A stretch of 64,000 nucleotides of DNA from CAISIP01 sp031396205 (GCA_031396205.1 JANNKH010000085.1:1-64000); one strand, 5' to 3'; shown: positions 54,201 to 62,319, counted from the first letter of the stretch. Made by a program: numbers and translations. Notes: generated by a model from the letters alone, not told the origin.

Positions 54201-54361
54201 AATGCCTTGCTGGCACCGTCCAGTGATTTGCGCAGCTCGTCCAGCACCCAGGCCAGGGGGCCAAGGTCATTCGTGGCGAGATCGGTTTGCGCGGCGGGCG
54301 TGGGTTGTGTTTGCATCTGCTTGTCGACTCCTGAGCTGGGCCCGTTCCTGTGGCTGGCCAT
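48293..54361 (-). CDS. chpA: Hybrid chemosensory histidine kinase ChpA/PilL (type IV pilus)
   Basis: The 2022-residue protein is the CheA-like hub of the Pil-Chp system. Approximate order: helical N-terminal repeats (1-640), an Hpt domain at LRRAFHTLKGSSRMVG (about 690), a degenerate one at LAHALGGSSGTVGF (about 1110; no usable His in the motif), another Hpt at LHTLKGSARLAGAM (about 1277), dimerisation and HATPase (LRNAIDHGIE, FSDDGAGLD, GRGIGLDVVRS), a CheW-like domain, and a C-terminal receiver (VDDSITVRRVTQ, LSDIEMPRMDG, Lys in LGKPYAED). It phosphorylates PilG and PilH and controls twitching and cAMP-linked surface responses. It overlaps pilJ by one base. Confidence 0.9.
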   Translation of the reverse strand: MASHRNGPSSGVDKQMQTQPTPAAQTDLATNDLGPLAWVLDELRKSLDGASKALRRFVRDAELARGNDLAELDASQLRIARQQLHQAVGALEMVGLGAPAKVLRSMEALAQKFVQRPELCSDDAANKVERASFALSEYLESVLKGRQTSAVALFPQYRDVMDLVGGDRVHPADLWSQEWRWIDAALPAGVPPLQYEPSVRTRVDRAVLKVVRSGDPIAAGMMCQISRGLAAAAADLEPRVFWKISAAFFEAIRRGLCPSDVYVKRTASRVISQYTTLARGDSAVIDRLAQDLLFYCAHAVPAQDADAPVLAALRAAYGLSQTRALDYSVAQFGRFDPALLVQARKRIASATETWATLAGGDAALIKQASDQFAAVAESMLKLHPDSAELARALTRAVETTSRSGESPNAAIAMEVATAVLYLEAAYEDLDPTDTQMAQRCARLAQRLDRVIGGALPEPMEPWMEELYRRVSDRQTMGSVVDELRNTLAQVEKSLDQFFRNPEQRAPLHEVPSQLAQMRGVFSVLGLDQASIAARRMRDSVEKFLVDQVQDGALGVFEKLGNSLGAMGFLIDMLSYQRALAKQLFVYDEELAEFRPLMGREKAEAIAPAAAPAAPVPEPITASVPPAAPTPVAPTAAPLAPAAVALADEDAEMREIFLEEAREVVQTGLLAVAALHAAPDDLGEQTTLRRAFHTLKGSSRMVGLMEFGEAGWAMEQLVNTWLADQKPASVELQLLCGEAMHQFSEWVEDIAAGTAARWSAQPFRLAADAMRVDERRVPLEPPAAALQQVQPSAEVVPPADTSAALVTGVEPAPVAPTPESLAPIALQPVVGPESAPATELEPDRESEAFTAAAETVFADSIDSDDGVLTRLDADLSELPSEFAQSRPATEQDPGMLVSPEFMATEMFRASELPQASDTAAELAAESIAEPEAETPVAAATFDATQVFAPSGQPTPAQEFQPTRTFDDTQAPSVDDAGTPAEESAKKKVPGSDDLSLESFDFGFGEAWQPEPVRARTQDEVETERGALLADDGSDPFALADTTFAADADAVDAGDLTEGPDEQVKVIGDLRIGIPLYNVYLNEADEWSRRLLTELSEWALELDQTMRDSTVGLAHALGGSSGTVGFTAVAGLARLLERALSHVQLHRKGLPEHAQTFNLAAEEIRRLLHQFAAGFLKDPNPDIALALRAVLKADLDGEASATDTGQEAAQALGGTVQAGAAPLIVATDEHSDAVDALDADLFPIFEEEAAELLPKLGAALRQWLAQPDDRRARTEALRVLHTLKGSARLAGAMRLGDMTHRMESAIEALGSESVAAGRIEPMLGRFDNLHALFEGLCAFVRRRKDAPQTETPLDAAGPVLVDVATADTRQTAPTVSERRSRDRASAAASPVRPATAQSVRVPAALLDRLVNQAGEVIITRSRMDGRVAQMRASLKDLTGNLDRLREQLREIELQSETQMQSRMAQAKDQAREFDPLEFDRFTRVQELTRIMAESVSDVATVQRQLQRAMQGAEDDLIAQARQARELQRDLLRTRMIEFESISERLYGVVRQTAKDVGKQVKLDIEGGSMELDRSVLERMVPAFEHMLRNAIDHGIESPAKREAAGKPAVGTITIALLQDGNDVQAVFSDDGAGLDLALIRTKAVSKGLVAAYQELGDDETANLVFAAGFSTAENVTELSGRGIGLDVVRSQVDALGGRIETTSELGRGTQFKLVVPLTTAVTQVVMLRIGDVSLGVPSNLVEIVRRVPTQEIDNAYEAQQFAHGGEQMPFFWAGALLQVSGISAALPQRHKAVVVFRSAGRRVAVHVDEVLGNQEVVVKNLGPQLSRMPGLTGMSVLASGAVVLIYNPVALATVYGEPALQLQAGARQSLAAAQVTAGAGGQSLVAPAAALASSGTPLVMVVDDSITVRRVTQRLLLREGYRVVLANDGLQALTKLQDELPSVVLSDIEMPRMDGFDLARNIRGDERMRGLPIIMITSRIAEKHREHAQQLGVDHYLGKPYAEDELLGLIRHYCAVPVEAESAV
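51404..51413. repeat. Poly-A/T tract of ten bases inside chpA
   Basis: Ten consecutive T on the plus strand (ten A in the coding strand) encode three lysines near residue 982 of ChpA, in the linker between Hpt regions. Such a run is rare in this GC-rich sequence and is a natural slippage site. A one-base change would truncate the kinase before its catalytic core. Confidence 0.8.
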
Positions 54362-55827
54362 CAGGCAATCTTGAACCGTGCCACCGACTGGCGCAGTTCC
54401 TCGGCCATGCGGGACAGCTCGCGCACCTGACCGGCTGTGGTTCGCGTGCCTTCGCTGGTCTGCTCGGTAACCGCAAAAATGTTCTGAATGCTGTCGGCCA
54501 CCGCGTTCGCCAGGTTGGCCTCGCGCAGGGCCGAATCCGAAATCTGCTGAATCAGGTCAGACAGCCGGCGCGACACCTGGTCGATTTCGCCCAGCCGGGC
54601 ACCGGCGTTATCGGACAACTTCGCGCCATCGACCACGCCCTGGGTCGAGCGCTCCATCGCGGCGACCGCATCCTGGGTGTCGGTCTGAATGGCGCGTACC
54701 AGCGCGGTGATCTGGCGTGTGGCGTCGGCGGAGCGCTCGGCCAGACGCTGCACCTCCTCGGCCACCACGGAGAAGCCGCGGCCGGCCTCGCCGGCAGATG
54801 CGGCCTGGATCGCCGCATTGAGCGCCAGTACGTTGGTCTGTTCGGTGATGTCCGAAATCAGTTCGGTGATCTCGCCAATCTCCTGCGACGACTCACCCAG
54901 CCGTTTGATGCGCTTGGAGGTTTCCTGGATCTGGTCACGGATCGCGTCCATGCCGCCAATCGCGTTTTGCACCGCTTTGAGGCCCGAATCGGCAGCGGCC
55001 AGCGACTGGCGCGCCACCGACGCCGACTCCTGCGCCTGGCTCGACACGGTGTTGATGCGAGCTGCCATCTCGAGCACCGACTTGCCGGTGGCCTGGATTT
55101 CGTTCATCTGCTCGTTGGACGCGGCGAGCAGCTCGGTCGACGTGGCATCCACCTCGGCGGTGGTCGAGGCCACCTTGGACGCCGTGGTCTGCACGCTACT
55201 GACCAGACTACGCAGTTCCTCGACGGTGTAGTTCACCGAGTCGGCAATGGCTCCGGTGATGTCTTCGGTCACCGTCGCCTGCTGCGTCAGGTCGCCTTCG
55301 GCGACGGTTTGCAGTTCGTTCATCAACCGCAAAATCGCAGCCTGGTTGGCGTCGTTGACGCGCTTGGCGTCCTGCTGCAGCCGCGCCGCGTCCTGCATCT
55401 GGCTTTGGGCCACGGCCTGTTGACCCAGCCCATACATGCGCTGCAGATTGGACAAGGCATATCCGCACACAACCGCCAGCGCCAAGCTCACCAGCACCAC
55501 CAGTCCGACCCGTGGCGCACTCGGATCCTGCAGCGTCAGCACAAACAACGAGGCTCCGGCCACGAGTACCAGCGCCAGCACCAGCATGACCGACAGGATC
55601 TGCCGGTGCTGCGCCTGCGACCGGGTCCCCAGCAAAGGCAAGCTGATCTGGTCCGCGGAATCGGCGCCATCGGTTTGCGGACCGGCCTGCGGCGGCGCAA
55701 CCGATACCGGTGGCGGTGGCGGTGTTGAATGCGGCTGCTCGGCATAGTCCGATTGGCCAACGGTGTCGTCCTGCTTGGAATCTTGCACGGTCTTGGAAAA
55801 AATGCTCTTGAGCCGGTCTACGGACAT
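54361..55827 (-). CDS. pilJ: PilJ-type methyl-accepting chemotaxis protein, without periplasmic sensor domain
   Basis: The 488-residue protein has a proline-rich cytoplasmic N-terminus. Two hydrophobic helices (about residues 80-101 and 108-127) follow, separated by only about ten residues. A signalling coiled coil then carries the hairpin tip ITEQTNVLALNAAIQAASAG and ends in a PilJ-like tail. P. aeruginosa PilJ (about 680 residues) has a large periplasmic ligand domain between the helices; here it is absent. Neighbouring pilI and chpA identify the protein. It would signal to ChpA, perhaps from membrane-adjacent or pilus cues rather than a soluble ligand. Confidence 0.85.
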   Translation of the reverse strand: MSVDRLKSIFSKTVQDSKQDDTVGQSDYAEQPHSTPPPPPVSVAPPQAGPQTDGADSADQISLPLLGTRSQAQHRQILSVMLVLALVLVAGASLFVLTLQDPSAPRVGLVVLVSLALAVVCGYALSNLQRMYGLGQQAVAQSQMQDAARLQQDAKRVNDANQAAILRLMNELQTVAEGDLTQQATVTEDITGAIADSVNYTVEELRSLVSSVQTTASKVASTTAEVDATSTELLAASNEQMNEIQATGKSVLEMAARINTVSSQAQESASVARQSLAAADSGLKAVQNAIGGMDAIRDQIQETSKRIKRLGESSQEIGEITELISDITEQTNVLALNAAIQAASAGEAGRGFSVVAEEVQRLAERSADATRQITALVRAIQTDTQDAVAAMERSTQGVVDGAKLSDNAGARLGEIDQVSRRLSDLIQQISDSALREANLANAVADSIQNIFAVTEQTSEGTRTTAGQVRELSRMAEELRQSVARFKIA

Positions 55828-55836
55828 GTTGGGGCC

Positions 55837-56388
55837 TCAGGGATAGGCCTGAGCGGTGATGCTCAGAAACCGGGGATGCTGGGACAAGGTCTGCAAGTTG
55901 ATTTCCTGCCAGGGTTCGCCGCTGGCGTCGGAAAACCGATTGCCAAAAAAGGCCGGGGCATCGGGTTCGGCCGGCAAGGTTGCCGTGAAGACCTGCGGGT
56001 TGCGCAAACCTGCCAGCGTGTCGACCAAAAGCGCACAGTTCATATCCAGCGCATTGTTGAAAGTGACTACCGACGGACTGGCCGACTTTTGCACCGGCAC
56101 CGCAACTGAGGGCTCCACGCCGAAACCAGCCATGAACCGGGCCACGTCGACCACGCCAAACAGTCCACCGCGCAAGTTGACCACCCCCAGAAACCACGGC
56201 TGCGCATAAGGCACACCCTGAATCGCGCCGATCGGGAAAATTTCACCCGACTGGGCCAACGGAAACAGATAGTTGCGTCCGGCCGCCTTGACCGCAAGCC
56301 AGGATATGGACAGGCCCTCGTCGCGTGCAGTGCGCAGCCTGCTGGCCAGACGCGTCTGCAGTTCCCGGATTGCTTCGCGATTGGCCAT
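55837..56388 (-). CDS. pilI: CheW-like coupling protein PilI
   Basis: The 183-residue protein starts at the ATG at 56388 (MANREAIREL) and has one CheW domain: ISWLAVKAAGRNYLFPLAQS, WFLGVVNLRGGLFGVVDVAR near residues 70-90 and the closing strands. It connects PilJ to the ChpA kinase in the Pil-Chp system. It is followed by pilJ after nine bases and preceded by pilH after 14 bases. Confidence 0.9.
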   Translation of the reverse strand: MANREAIRELQTRLASRLRTARDEGLSISWLAVKAAGRNYLFPLAQSGEIFPIGAIQGVPYAQPWFLGVVNLRGGLFGVVDVARFMAGFGVEPSVAVPVQKSASPSVVTFNNALDMNCALLVDTLAGLRNPQVFTATLPAEPDAPAFFGNRFSDASGEPWQEINLQTLSQHPRFLSITAQAYP

Positions 56389-56402
56389 TGCGTGCGCGGC
56401 GC

Positions 56403-56768
56403 TTAGCCCAGGGCCTTGATCTTGGCCAGCAGTTCGCCTGGATTGACCGGTTTGGTGATGTAGTCGCGTGCGCCCTGGCGCATACCCCAGACCCGATCCG
56501 TCTCCAGGCTTTTGCTGGTGCACAGGATGATGGGAATGTCCTTGTATTCGGGCGTGCGGTTGATGGAGCGCGTCAGCTGGTAGCCATTTTGGCCAGGCAT
56601 CACGACGTCCATCAGAATCAGGTCCGGCTTGGCTTCGGCCAGCCGCTTGAATGCCTCGTCCGCGCCCTCGGCAGTACGCACCGACATGTTGTTCTTTTGC
56701 AGCAAGTCGGTCAGGAACATCAGTTCCGTCTTGGAGTCGTCAACGATCAGGACCGAACGGACCGGCAT
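56403..56768 (-). CDS. pilH: Response regulator PilH
   Basis: The 121-residue single-domain receiver has VDDSKTE at the acidic pocket, the phospho-acceptor Asp in LILMDVVMPG, and the switch Lys in YITKPVN. It is phosphorylated by ChpA and acts in pilus retraction control or as a phosphate sink. The ATG at 56768 shares a base with the pilG stop (TGATG). Confidence 0.9.
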   Translation of the reverse strand: MPVRSVLIVDDSKTELMFLTDLLQKNNMSVRTAEGADEAFKRLAEAKPDLILMDVVMPGQNGYQLTRSINRTPEYKDIPIILCTSKSLETDRVWGMRQGARDYITKPVNPGELLAKIKALG

Positions 56769-57166
56769 CACGCAACCCCCGCAACCGTTGCGCCGATTTG
56801 TCCGACGGCCTGCAGCAGCTGGTCCTTGGTGAAAGGCTTGGTGAGGTAGTCCTGGGCGCCGACCATGCGACCGCGTGCCTTGTCGAACACGCCATCCTTG
56901 GAGGACAACATAACCACCGGAACCTGCGAAAAACGGGGGTTGCGCTTGATGATGGCGCAAGTCTGATAGCCATCGAGGCGCGGCATCAGGATGTCGCAGA
57001 AGATCAGGTGCGGCTGGTAATCGTTGACTTTGGCCAGGGCATCGAAACCATCTTCAGCCAGCAAAACCTCATGCCCGCCCTGTTTCAGGAAAATTTCGGC
57101 ACTGCGCCGGATGGTATTGCTGTCGTCGATGACAAGGACTTTGAAGGTAGATCCGGTGGTGTTCAC
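56768..57166 (-). CDS. pilG: Response regulator PilG
   Basis: The 132-residue receiver has VIDDSNTIRRSAE, the phospho-acceptor Asp in LIFCDILMPRLDG, and Lys in YLTKPFTKDQL. It starts the pil-chp operon and, in P. aeruginosa, drives pilus extension and adenylate cyclase activation after phosphorylation by ChpA. It lies 76 bases downstream of the rubredoxin gene on the same strand. Confidence 0.92.
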   Translation of the reverse strand: MNTTGSTFKVLVIDDSNTIRRSAEIFLKQGGHEVLLAEDGFDALAKVNDYQPHLIFCDILMPRLDGYQTCAIIKRNPRFSQVPVVMLSSKDGVFDKARGRMVGAQDYLTKPFTKDQLLQAVGQIGATVAGVA

Positions 57167-57242
57167 TCGCTAGCACTCCTGCACTGACATTGTTCCGGGA
57201 CAAGGGTCACCTGCCGATGGACTTGGCCTGTCGCGACAGGAC

Positions 57243-57416
57243 TCAGATCTGGACCATTTCGAAGTCTTCCTTGCGGGCACCACATTCGGGGCATGTCCAG
57301 TTCATCGGCACATCGGACCACTTGGTACCCGGAGCCAGACCATCATCGGGTGCTCCGGCCTCCTCGTCGTATAACCAGCCGCATATCAGACACATCCAGG
57401 TTTTTGGTTCACTCAC
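57243..57416 (-). CDS. rubA: Rubredoxin
   Basis: This 57-residue protein starts at GTG 57416. It contains the two iron knuckles of rubredoxin, CLICGW and CPECGA, and the conserved LAPGTKWSDVP between them. Four cysteines hold one iron for single-electron transfer. The same gene order (rubredoxin before pilG) is common in Burkholderiales. It is divergent from the ThiD-like gene with about 115 bases between the starts. Confidence 0.9.
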   Translation of the reverse strand: MSEPKTWMCLICGWLYDEEAGAPDDGLAPGTKWSDVPMNWTCPECGARKEDFEMVQI

Positions 57417-57531
57417 AGCTTAAAGGGCCTTCGAATAGAATGCAAACATTGTATAGAGACGGTCCAGGCGATTCGCGCCCGACGTGCCGAAAACCACGCT
57501 ATTCTGCCTCAGCGGCAACCCCGTCCCGATG

Positions 57532-58455
57532 ATGTCCCCCCCTTCTCCTGACGACGCATCCGAAACCGATGCAATCGGTGTTCAGCCTGCCTGCGTACTG
57601 GTGTTCAATGCGAACGATCCCAGTGGCGCCGGTGGACTGGCCGGTGACATCAATGCGGTGGCCTCGGTCGGCGCCCATGCACTGCCGGTGGTGACGGGCG
57701 CCTATGCCCGCGACACAGCGGAGATCGTCGACCACCACGCGATGGACGACGAGGCGGTGAGGGAACAGGCGCGCACGATTTTGGAGGATGTGCGCGCCCA
57801 GGTGATCAAGATCGGATTTTGCGGATCCGCCGAAAATCTGAGCGCCATTGCCGAGATCGCCTCGGACTATTCGGAGGTGCCGGTCATCGCCTATATGCCG
57901 GACCTTTCCTGGTGGAGCGAGGTGCAGATCGACCTGTATCTGGACGCGTTTCGGGAACTCATACTGCCGCAGACGACTGTGTTGGTCGGAAACCACAGCA
58001 CGCTGTGGCGCTGGCTGCTTGCGGACTGGAGTTCCGAGAAAAACCCCGGCCCGCGCGACATCGCCCGCGCGGCCAACGACAAAGGTGTTCCCTACACGCT
58101 GGTTACCGGCATCCTGGCGCCGGAGCAACAGATCGAGAACGTGCTTGCATCGCCACAGGCGGTCATGTACAGCGAGCGCTTCGAGCGTTTCGAGGCCACT
58201 TTCGCCGGTGCTGGCGACACCTTGTCGGCTGCCCTGGCGGCGCTGCTGGCCAGCGGCAGCGATCTTGCAGAGTCGGTCAAGGAGGCCCTGGGTTACCTGG
58301 ACCGCTGCCTGGATGCGGGATTTCGACCGGGCATGGGGCATATCGTCCCGGACCGCCTGTTCTGGGCCCAATCGGAATCGGATACCGACGAATTGGAACC
58401 CGACACCGGCGCCGCCGCGCTTTTTGACCTGCCTGCCCATGACACCAAACACTGA
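57532..58455 (+). CDS. ThiD-like hydroxymethylpyrimidine/phosphomethylpyrimidine kinase
   Basis: The 307-residue ribokinase-fold protein has FNANDPSGAGGLAGDI near residue 30 (the family's G-D-x-S-G-G-A-G-x-x-A-D with changes), GAHALPVVTGAY, and FAGAGDTLSAALAALLA with the catalytic Asp near residue 228. It aligns with ThiD, but N- and C-terminal extensions and unusual residues put it in the betaproteobacterial group placed between rubredoxin and hemL. It may phosphorylate HMP or another pyrimidine. The start at 57532 is one of several close options (57484, 57529). Its end overlaps hemL. Confidence 0.78.
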   Translation: MSPPSPDDASETDAIGVQPACVLVFNANDPSGAGGLAGDINAVASVGAHALPVVTGAYARDTAEIVDHHAMDDEAVREQARTILEDVRAQVIKIGFCGSAENLSAIAEIASDYSEVPVIAYMPDLSWWSEVQIDLYLDAFRELILPQTTVLVGNHSTLWRWLLADWSSEKNPGPRDIARAANDKGVPYTLVTGILAPEQQIENVLASPQAVMYSERFERFEATFAGAGDTLSAALAALLASGSDLAESVKEALGYLDRCLDAGFRPGMGHIVPDRLFWAQSESDTDELEPDTGAAALFDLPAHDTKH

Positions 58456-59743
58456 GACCAACGACAGCCTGTTCGCGCGTGCGCAACGCGTCATTCCCGG
58501 TGGCGTCAATTCCCCGGTGCGTGCCTTCAAGGCGGTCGGCGGCACACCGCGTTTCGTTAAACGCGCCCAGGGCGCCTACTTCTGGGACGTCGAAGGCACG
58601 CGGTATATTGACTACATCGGCTCCTGGGGCCCGATGATCCTGGGACATGGCCACCACGCGGTGGTGCAGGCCGTTCAAAGCGCGGTACGCGAGGGGTTTT
58701 CGTTTGGCGCGCCGACAGAGCGCGAAGTCGAACTGGCCGAGGCGATCGTGCGCCTGGTACCCTCGATGGACATGGTGCGCCTGGTCAGTTCGGGCACCGA
58801 AGCGGCGATGAGCGCACTGCGCCTGGCGCGTGGATTCACCGGCCGGAACAAGCTGATCAAGTTCGAGGGCTGCTATCACGGCCACGCAGATGCGCTGCTG
58901 GTCAAGGCCGGCTCCGGCCTGGCGACCTTTGGCAACCCCACCAGCGCCGGTGTGCCGCCCGAAGTGGTGCGCGACACGCTGGTTCTCCAATACAACAATA
59001 TCGAGCAACTGGAGCAGACCTTCACGCTGCACGGCAAGGATCTGGCCTGCGTGGTGATCGAACCAATTGCCGGAAACATGAATTTTGTCCGCGCCAGTGT
59101 CGCTTTCATGCAACGATGCCGCGAGCTGTGCACCCAATATGGCGCGTTGCTGGCATTCGACGAAGTCATGACCGGTTGCCGGGTCGCGCCTGGCAGCGCG
59201 CAGTCGGTCTACGCACGTGACCTGCCGGGCTTTGAGCCCGACATGACGATCATGGGCAAGGTTATCGGCGGCGGCATGCCACTGGCCGCATTCGGTGCCA
59301 GGCGCGCGGTCATGGAACAACTGGCACCGTTGGGACCGGTTTACCAGGCCGGTACCTTGTCCGGCAATCCGGTAGCCACCGCCTGCGGCCTGGCCACACT
59401 GGCCGAAATCAGCAAACCCGGTTTTTTCGAGGCCTTGTCGCGAAAGTCCCGCGCACTGGTCGACGGGCTGACACTTGCCGCCAGGGATGCCGGCGTACCG
59501 TTGTGTGGGGACAGCGAAGGCGGCATGTTCGGATTCTTCCTGCTGGAGCAGTTGCCGCAGAACTATGACCAGGTCATGCGCTCGGACGGCGCGCGCTTCA
59601 ACATGTTTTTTCACGGCATGCTCGCGCGCGGCGTCTACTTTGCGCCCGCGCTCTACGAGGCCGGGTTCGTCAGCGCGGCACATTCCGATGCCGACATCGA
59701 GGCCACCGTCGCTGCGGCGCGCGAGGTTTTCAGGACGCTGTAA
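58439..59743 (+). CDS. hemL: Glutamate-1-semialdehyde 2,1-aminomutase
   Basis: The 434-residue PLP enzyme carries VIPGGVNSPVRAF at the start, SSGTEAAMSALRLARG, FEGCYHGHAD, FDEVMTG and the Schiff-base Lys in IMGKVIGGGMPLAA, then AGTLSGNP. It isomerises glutamate-1-semialdehyde to 5-aminolevulinate, the committed haem precursor step. The ATG at 58439 overlaps the ThiD-like gene by 17 bases. Confidence 0.95.
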   Translation: MTPNTETNDSLFARAQRVIPGGVNSPVRAFKAVGGTPRFVKRAQGAYFWDVEGTRYIDYIGSWGPMILGHGHHAVVQAVQSAVREGFSFGAPTEREVELAEAIVRLVPSMDMVRLVSSGTEAAMSALRLARGFTGRNKLIKFEGCYHGHADALLVKAGSGLATFGNPTSAGVPPEVVRDTLVLQYNNIEQLEQTFTLHGKDLACVVIEPIAGNMNFVRASVAFMQRCRELCTQYGALLAFDEVMTGCRVAPGSAQSVYARDLPGFEPDMTIMGKVIGGGMPLAAFGARRAVMEQLAPLGPVYQAGTLSGNPVATACGLATLAEISKPGFFEALSRKSRALVDGLTLAARDAGVPLCGDSEGGMFGFFLLEQLPQNYDQVMRSDGARFNMFFHGMLARGVYFAPALYEAGFVSAAHSDADIEATVAAAREVFRTL

Positions 59744-59910
59744 AGCGCGGGCATCGGCGAGTTGGCCTGTGCACGACATCTCGCGCGGGCGGGAACCACT
59801 TCGGGCCGGTGCGAGGCGGGCATTTGTTACTTCTGCTTTACCGCGCAAACATGCACAAGCACGCCGGCCCGGCGTAGCATGCAGGCTGCAACCACCGTAG
59901 GGAGCAGCCC

Positions 59911-60612
59911 ATGAAATCCGTTCTAGTTGCGATCGTTGCCAGCGCAACCTGTGCGCTGGCCGGCGCACAGGATTATGGCCGGGTGTTGTCAAGCACTCCG
60001 GTAATCCAGCAGGTTGCCGTGCCGCAGCAGGTCTGCCACCAGGAGTCGGTCGTTGTGCCCGGACAGCGCTATGGGGCCGGCGCGGCCATCGGCGCCATAG
60101 CCGGGGCGGCCATCGGCAATTCGATCGGGCATGGTGGCGGCCGCGCGGCAGGCACCCTTATCGGCATGATCGGTGGCGCGGCCATCGGTGACCAGATCGA
60201 GGGCCAGGGCGCGAACCAGATCCAGCAGGTTCGGCAGTGCACGACCCACACCGCCTACGAGAGTCGCGTGCTGTATTACGATGTCGTGTATGCGTATGCG
60301 GGGCGCCAATATGCGGCTCAGATGGCACAGGATCCGGGGCCGACCGTGCAGTTGCAGGTGAGCCCGGTCGGAGCTGCCGCGCCACCGCCGGTCAATGTCG
60401 CTGCGCCGATACGGGTTGCCCCCACGGTCACGACGATCCATTCCTCGGTGGAATATGTGCCGTACATCGCACCCGTGCGGGTGGCGCCCATCGTCATCGC
60501 GCTGCCGTTGTATCGGCAGCTGCATCCGCAGCGGCAGCATCGCCATCCATATCGAGCGGCGACTCCCTACCAGCGCCATCCGGGCCAGGGACAGGCTCCG
60601 TACTGGCGCTGA
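59911..60612 (+). CDS. Glycine-zipper (17-kDa surface antigen-like) envelope protein
   Basis: The 233-residue protein has a signal peptide ending near AGAQ, a glycine-zipper segment (GAGAAIGAIAGAAIGNSIGH then GTLIGMIGGAAIGDQIEG, about residues 55-95), and a variable Pro/Val-rich C-terminus with an HPQRQHRHPYR basic end. Glycine zippers form paired helices in the outer membrane. The role is structural or unknown. It follows hemL after 167 bases and has a GGGAG ribosome site. Confidence 0.8.
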   Translation: MKSVLVAIVASATCALAGAQDYGRVLSSTPVIQQVAVPQQVCHQESVVVPGQRYGAGAAIGAIAGAAIGNSIGHGGGRAAGTLIGMIGGAAIGDQIEGQGANQIQQVRQCTTHTAYESRVLYYDVVYAYAGRQYAAQMAQDPGPTVQLQVSPVGAAAPPPVNVAAPIRVAPTVTTIHSSVEYVPYIAPVRVAPIVIALPLYRQLHPQRQHRHPYRAATPYQRHPGQGQAPYWR

Positions 60613-60683
60613 CAGCCTCAACCCGTAACGTACAAGGGCATTGCGGCCCACGGCGGCGATTGATTGCCAGGCCCGACAGCCCC

Positions 60684-62261
60684 CTAGTGGCGGAAGTGGC
60701 GAATGCCCGTCAACACCATCGCCACATTGCGCTCGTCGGCGGCCGCAATCACCTCGTCGTCGCGCATGCTGCCACCGGGCTGGATCACGCATTGCGCGCC
60801 GGCGTCGACAACCAGATCGAGACCATCGCGGAACGGGAAGAACGCGTCGCTGGCAACGACACTGCCCTGCAGGCTGAGACCCGCATGCTGCGCCTTGATG
60901 CTGGCGATGCGGGCCGAATCGAGCCGGCTCATCTGACCGGCGCCGACGCCGACCGTCATGCCGTTGGCGCAGAACACGATGGCGTTGGATTTCACGTACT
61001 TGGCCACTTTCCACGCGAACAGCAGATCCTGCATTTGCGCCTGGGTTGGCTGGCGCTTCGTCACAACCTTCAGATCAGCCAAGGCCAGTTCATGGTTATC
61101 GGCCGTCTGCAGCAAGATACCCGAACCCACCCGCTTCATGTCGATCGCGTTCAGGCCCCGATCCCACGCGCTGGCGCCGCCGGGCGGCAAGGCAATCCTG
61201 AGGACCCGGACATTGGGCTTGGATTTCAGGACGGCCAGCGCATCTTCTGAGAAGTCGGGCGCAATCAGCACTTCGACAAACTGCTTTGCCACCGCCTCGG
61301 CCGCCGGCCCATGGACTCGGCAGTTGAACGCGATGATGCCGCCAAAGGCCGAAGTCGGGTCCGTCTGGAACGCCTTCTCGTAGGCCTGCAGCGCGTTCTC
61401 GCCCACCGCCACACCACAGGGATTGGCATGTTTGACGATGGCACAGGCGTTCCCGGAAAAGCTCTTGACGCACTCCCATGCCGCGTCGGCGTCGGCGATA
61501 TTGTTGTAGCTCAGCTCCTTGCCCTGCACCTGCTGCGCGCTGGCCAGCGAGCCCGGCGCCGGAAACAGGTCGCGGTAGTAGGCCGCCTGCTGGTGCGGAT
61601 TCTCCCCATAGCGCAAATCCTGCAACTTGACGAAGCGCCCATTGGACTGCGCCGGAAAGAGCGCGTGGCGGCCATCGGGGCCAATGCCCGACAAATAGTC
61701 GCTGATGGCGCCGTCATACTGGCTGATGCGGTTGAACGCGGTCACCGCCAGCGCAAACCGAGTCGTGTCGGACACCGCGCCCTGCTGCGCGAGCTCGGCC
61801 AGCACGCCGGCGTATTGCGCCGCATCGGTCAGCACCGCGACATCCTTCCAGTTCTTGGCTGCGCTGCGCACCATGGCCGGCCCGCCGATGTCGATGTTCT
61901 CGATCGCGTCCTCCAGCGTGCAGTCCGACTTCGCGATGGTGGCCTCGAACGGATACAGATTGACCACCAGCAGATCGATGGTGCCGATGCCATAGGCGCT
62001 CAAGGCCTCCATGTGGGCCGGCACATCGCGTCTTGCCAGCAGCGCGCCATGCACCATGGGATGCAAAGTCTTGACTCTGCCATCCAGCATTTCCGGAAAA
62101 CCCGTCAGTTCGGCTACTTCGCGAACCGCCAGACCACTGGACGTCAGCAAAGCGGCAGTGCCACCGGTCGAGACCAGTTCCACGCCCAGCGCCTGCAGCG
62201 CGGTGGCAAATTCAACAATGCCGGTCTTGTCCGATACCGATATCAACGCCTTGGTGACCAT
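60684..62261 (-). CDS. purH: Bifunctional AICAR formyltransferase / IMP cyclohydrolase
   Basis: The 525-residue protein begins with the MGS-like IMP cyclohydrolase domain (ALISVSDKTGI, STGGTA, DGRVKTLHPMVHGALLARRD) and continues with the AICAR transformylase domain (LRYGENPHQQAAYY, VKHANPCGVAVG with the catalytic Lys-His pair, DAFFPFRDGLD, GGSMRDDEV). It performs the last two steps of IMP synthesis. It lies downstream of fis on the same strand. The length is normal. Confidence 0.95.
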   Translation of the reverse strand: MVTKALISVSDKTGIVEFATALQALGVELVSTGGTAALLTSSGLAVREVAELTGFPEMLDGRVKTLHPMVHGALLARRDVPAHMEALSAYGIGTIDLLVVNLYPFEATIAKSDCTLEDAIENIDIGGPAMVRSAAKNWKDVAVLTDAAQYAGVLAELAQQGAVSDTTRFALAVTAFNRISQYDGAISDYLSGIGPDGRHALFPAQSNGRFVKLQDLRYGENPHQQAAYYRDLFPAPGSLASAQQVQGKELSYNNIADADAAWECVKSFSGNACAIVKHANPCGVAVGENALQAYEKAFQTDPTSAFGGIIAFNCRVHGPAAEAVAKQFVEVLIAPDFSEDALAVLKSKPNVRVLRIALPPGGASAWDRGLNAIDMKRVGSGILLQTADNHELALADLKVVTKRQPTQAQMQDLLFAWKVAKYVKSNAIVFCANGMTVGVGAGQMSRLDSARIASIKAQHAGLSLQGSVVASDAFFPFRDGLDLVVDAGAQCVIQPGGSMRDDEVIAAADERNVAMVLTGIRHFRH

Positions 62262-62319
62262 GGGTTTTCCGTTCAGCCTTCAGTTCTGCGAGAGCGGCGC
62301 GGGACAAACCCGCCGCGTG

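Noticed and set aside
58277..59992. A minus-strand open frame of about 570 codons antisense to hemL
   Set aside because: Low-information Arg/His/Gln-rich sequence; hemL on the plus strand explains the region.
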